A DNA stretch of 16,411 bases from an uncultured Paraburkholderia sp. (lineage in GTDB: Bacteria > Pseudomonadota > Gammaproteobacteria > Burkholderiales > Burkholderiaceae): contig CALFSF010000121.1 in NCBI GenBank assembly GCA_937917025.1, positions 1 to 16,411 on the forward strand. Reading direction: 5' to 3'. How positions within the stretch are numbered: position 1 is the first letter of the stretch; the number at the start of each line of letters is the position of its first letter. The position numbers and the translations under genes were made by a program. This document shows positions 13,893 to 16,411 of this stretch, in pieces. The notes below the pieces were generated by a model. It was not told where the DNA came from, did not search any database, and saw nothing but the letters and a program-made list of their open reading frames with translations.

Positions 13893-14579
13893 TTACGTGT
13901 CGCTCCAGAGCCGCAGCAGGTTGTGGTACACGCCGACGAGCGTGCGTTTTGCCGATTCGTCGCCGTTCGTTGCGTTCAGACGCTGGATCGCGTTGTCCAT
14001 GTCGTACAGCAGCGCGCGCTTCGTATCGTCGCGCACGAGGCTCTGTGCCCAGAAGAAGCTCGATACCCGCGCGCCGCGCGTGACCGGCCGCACCTGATGC
14101 AGGCTCGTGCCCGGATAGAGAATCGCGTGCCCGGCGGGCAGCTTCACTTCCTGCACGCCAAAGGTGTCCTCGATCAGCAGTTCGCCGCCGTCGTATTCGT
14201 CGGGCGGCGTGAGAAAGAGCGTGATCGACAGATCGGTGCGCACGCGCGCGCCGTGCCCGGGAACGAGGCGGATCGCGCCATCCACGTGACTGCCGAAGTG
14301 CATGCCGCCTTCGTAGCGGTTAAAGAGCGGCGGATACAGCTTGTTCGGCAATCCCGCGCTGATAAAAACCGGATGCCGCTCCAGCGATGCGACGATGATT
14401 TCGCCCATCTCGCGCGCGATCGGCGAGTTTTCCGCGATCTGCTGGTTGCGCTTGACCGGCGCCCCCTGATAGCCCGCCGTCGCGCGGCCGTCCACCCATG
14501 AATCAGTGGCGGCTTCGAGCCGCGCGCGCATCGTGGCGGCGTCTTCGGGACTGAGAACGTCCGGGATCGTGACAATCAT
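13893..14579 (-). CDS. piuC: PKHD-type Fe(II)/2-oxoglutarate-dependent hydroxylase
   Basis: 228-residue cytosolic oxygenase of the PiuC/YbiX family. The iron-binding facial triad is H98-x-D100 (in HFGSHVDG) and H161 (in GTSLHQV), and R171 should bind 2-oxoglutarate. The YPGTSLHQVRPVTRGARVSSFFW segment (positions 155-177) is typical of the family. These genes stand next to catecholate-siderophore receptor genes (fiu-ybiX, piuA-piuC), as here, and are thought to act in siderophore-iron use; the hydroxylated substrate is not established. ATG 14579 is preceded by AGGAA about ten bases upstream. It lies 93 bases after the receptor stop, with a strong hairpin in between. Confidence 0.93.
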   Translation of the reverse strand: MIVTIPDVLSPEDAATMRARLEAATDSWVDGRATAGYQGAPVKRNQQIAENSPIAREMGEIIVASLERHPVFISAGLPNKLYPPLFNRYEGGMHFGSHVDGAIRLVPGHGARVRTDLSITLFLTPPDEYDGGELLIEDTFGVQEVKLPAGHAILYPGTSLHQVRPVTRGARVSSFFWAQSLVRDDTKRALLYDMDNAIQRLNATNGDESAKRTLVGVYHNLLRLWSDT

Positions 14580-14602
14580 CGTGTGAGACTTCCTGCGTCG
14601 AA

Positions 14603-14633
14603 CCGCCCGTTTCCGCGGAAGGAAAACGGGCGG
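14603..14633 (-). terminator. Long hairpin between the receptor and piuC genes
   Basis: CCGCCCGTTTCC (14603-14614) pairs with GGAAAACGGGCGG (14621-14633) in a 12-pair stem with one bulged A, loop GCGGAA. It lies between the receptor stop and the piuC start. No T-run follows in the direction of transcription, so partial termination or mRNA stabilisation is more likely than full termination. Confidence 0.55.
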
Positions 14634-14672
14634 CGTTTCGTGAACCGTCGCCTGACTGATCCGGTGCGGCGA

Positions 14673-16411
14673 TCAGAAGAAGCGATAGTTTAGCGTGGCA
14701 AGGAAGGTGCGGCCGAGACCCGGCACCGCGCGGCCGCCGTCGGACGGAATCAGCGCGTCGTAGTACTTCTTGTCCGTGAAGTTCAGCACGTTGAACTGCA
14801 CGTCGTACTTCTTCGCGTGATACGCGGCCATCGCATCCCAGCGCGTGTAGCCGCCGACCGACACCAGGTTGTTGTTCGCCGCATAACGCGACGACGTGTA
14901 CACCGGGCCGCCGCCGACCTGCCAGTGCGGCGTGAAGTCGTACGTGGTCCACAGCGTGAGCATGTTGCGCGGCGTGTTCGCGGGTGTCTTGCCCGCGGTG
15001 CCGTCGAGCGCTTCCAGCACGGTGCCGTTCATGTACGTGTAGCCGCCGAACACCTGCCACTTGTTCGTGATGTGGCCGGCGAGGCCGAGCTGATAGCCGC
15101 GCACGCGGATATCGCCGTCGAGCTGGTAGTTGCCGGTCGCATCCTGCGTGCGCGCGTTGGTCTTTTCGATGTCGAAGAGCGATTGCGTCACCGACAGTCC
15201 ACCGCCCAGCAGGTCCCACTTCGAGCCGATTTCATACGACCGGTTCTTTTCCGGCGGCAGGTTCTGCTGGCCGTTCGTGAGCGTGAGCGCTTCGAGCGAC
15301 GGGTCGAACGACGTGCCGTACGACACGTAGTACGACTGCCAGTCGGTCGGCTGATAGATGACGCCGCCGCGCACGCTCGTGAAGAAGTTCGTCTGCGTGG
15401 CGTAGCCCGGCACGTTGATCGAGTTGTTGATCGACGCCTCGTAGCGATCCCAGCGCACGCCGCCGACCACCTTCCAGTGTTCGCCGAGCGAAATCGTGTC
15501 GTTCACGTAGAGGCCGATACCGTTCGCGCTCGATTCGGCGAGATTGGTGGCCACCTCGTTCACATTCGCCGGACGCGTGCTGTACACCGGATCGACCAGC
15601 GACACGATGGCCAGCGTGTTCGACGGCAGGCCCGGCGTGGTCGCGGTGAACGACTGGTTGCTGTACGTCTCGTGGCTCAGGTCGACGCCCGTGATCACGT
15701 CGTGCTTGAGGAAGCCGGTGTTGAACTTCGCTTCGAGATCCGTCGAGTTGTACAGCGAGTGGTCGTTGATGTTGCGGTCTTTGCCCTGCAGCTTCACGTA
15801 CAGCGACGAGAGCGGCAGCGTCGTGTAATTGCCGTTCGAAAGGGCGGTCGAAGTCGCGAGCGGGCCGGTCAGCACGGACGCCGCGTTGGTCTCGCGCGCT
15901 TCGGTGCTGTAATGGGCGATCTGCGTCTGGTTGCGCAGCGTCAGGTTTTCGTTGAAGCGGTGCTGGATGCGCGCGGAGAACTGCTGCACGTCCTGCATCG
16001 TGCGGTCGTCGGTGAAACCGTAGAACGTGCCGCGGTTCACCGGCGCCGGATGGCCGTTCACGGACGGCACGCCGTAGTCCGCCTGGTCGCGGTTGTGCTG
16101 GATCAGCGCGGACAGCGTGATTTCGGTCGGGGTGCCGATGCCGAACTTCACTTCCGGCGCGACGCCGTAGTCCTTGTTCTTCATCACGTCGCGGCTCGAG
16201 CCGAGATCCTGGCCGAACGCGTTGATACGGAATGCGGCGGTATCGCTGATCGGCTGGTTCAGGTCGACGGTCGTGCGATAGCGGTCGTGCGTACCGGCCT
16301 GCACCGACACGTCGGCGCGCTGCTTGAGATTCGGCTCCTTGCTGACCTGGTTGATCACGCCGCCCGTCGAGCCGCGGCCGAAATACAGCGACGACGGGCC
16401 GTACAGCACGT
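14673..16411 (-). CDS. fiu: TonB-dependent siderophore receptor (5' end outside window)
   Basis: About 578 C-terminal residues of an outer-membrane receptor are visible; the start, signal peptide and most of the plug lie beyond the right edge. The first visible residues, VLYGPSSLYFGRGSTGGVI, are the conserved end of the plug domain. The rest is beta-barrel, closing with GLGRTFLATLNYRFF and a terminal Phe as needed for BAM insertion. The first codon in view is GTG read as Val, not a start. The pairing with a PiuC/YbiX gene indicates the Fiu/PiuA class importing ferric catecholates. TonB-ExbBD supply energy and Fur control is expected, but any Fur box would lie outside the window. Confidence 0.9.
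   Translation of the reverse strand, partial: VLYGPSSLYFGRGSTGGVINQVSKEPNLKQRADVSVQAGTHDRYRTTVDLNQPISDTAAFRINAFGQDLGSSRDVMKNKDYGVAPEVKFGIGTPTEITLSALIQHNRDQADYGVPSVNGHPAPVNRGTFYGFTDDRTMQDVQQFSARIQHRFNENLTLRNQTQIAHYSTEARETNAASVLTGPLATSTALSNGNYTTLPLSSLYVKLQGKDRNINDHSLYNSTDLEAKFNTGFLKHDVITGVDLSHETYSNQSFTATTPGLPSNTLAIVSLVDPVYSTRPANVNEVATNLAESSANGIGLYVNDTISLGEHWKVVGGVRWDRYEASINNSINVPGYATQTNFFTSVRGGVIYQPTDWQSYYVSYGTSFDPSLEALTLTNGQQNLPPEKNRSYEIGSKWDLLGGGLSVTQSLFDIEKTNARTQDATGNYQLDGDIRVRGYQLGLAGHITNKWQVFGGYTYMNGTVLEALDGTAGKTPANTPRNMLTLWTTYDFTPHWQVGGGPVYTSSRYAANNNLVSVGGYTRWDAMAAYHAKKYDVQFNVLNFTDKKYYDALIPSDGGRAVPGLGRTFLATLNYRFF

Overview
This window looks like chromosomal DNA of a GC-rich betaproteobacterium, most likely Burkholderiaceae (Burkholderia, Paraburkholderia or Caballeronia). 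This is inferred from the strong third-position G/C bias, the gene families and the domain sequences, and was not checked by any search. I see fifteen protein-coding genes, one of them cut by the right edge. I see no RNA gene, CRISPR array, insertion sequence or prophage gene.

Left block (1-2947, plus strand). A 430-base leader carries a candidate sigma-54-type promoter overlapping a perfect dyad. It is followed by a rubrerythrin without a rubredoxin domain, a large Fe-S protein with two 4Fe-4S motifs and CCG-type cysteine repeats, and a DUF3501 protein. The three look like one redox/peroxide-defence unit of unknown detailed chemistry. This is the least understood system in the window. Two very stable GC hairpins lie between the first two genes.

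Central block (3049-9329). An EamA-type exporter diverges from an AraC-family regulator. Next come an orphan Rieske non-heme iron oxygenase (minus), a LysE/RhtB exporter (plus) and an L-lactate permease (plus). The last three are separated by long intergenic stretches with hairpins and promoter-like motifs, so each is probably its own transcription unit.

Detoxification block (9359-13859). Four minus-strand genes read in order: an exported alpha/beta hydrolase whose motifs match Cif-type epoxide hydrolases, a glutathionyl-hydroquinone reductase, a nu-class/Ure2p-like glutathione S-transferase, and a VOC (glyoxalase-fold) protein. A LysR-family regulator diverges from the hydrolase. Together they suggest handling of electrophiles such as epoxides, quinones and glutathione conjugates.

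Right edge (13893-16411, minus). A TonB-dependent siderophore receptor (5' end outside the window) is followed by a PiuC/YbiX-type Fe(II)/2-oxoglutarate hydroxylase. This is the familiar fiu-ybiX / piuA-piuC pairing, here with a strong hairpin between the two genes.
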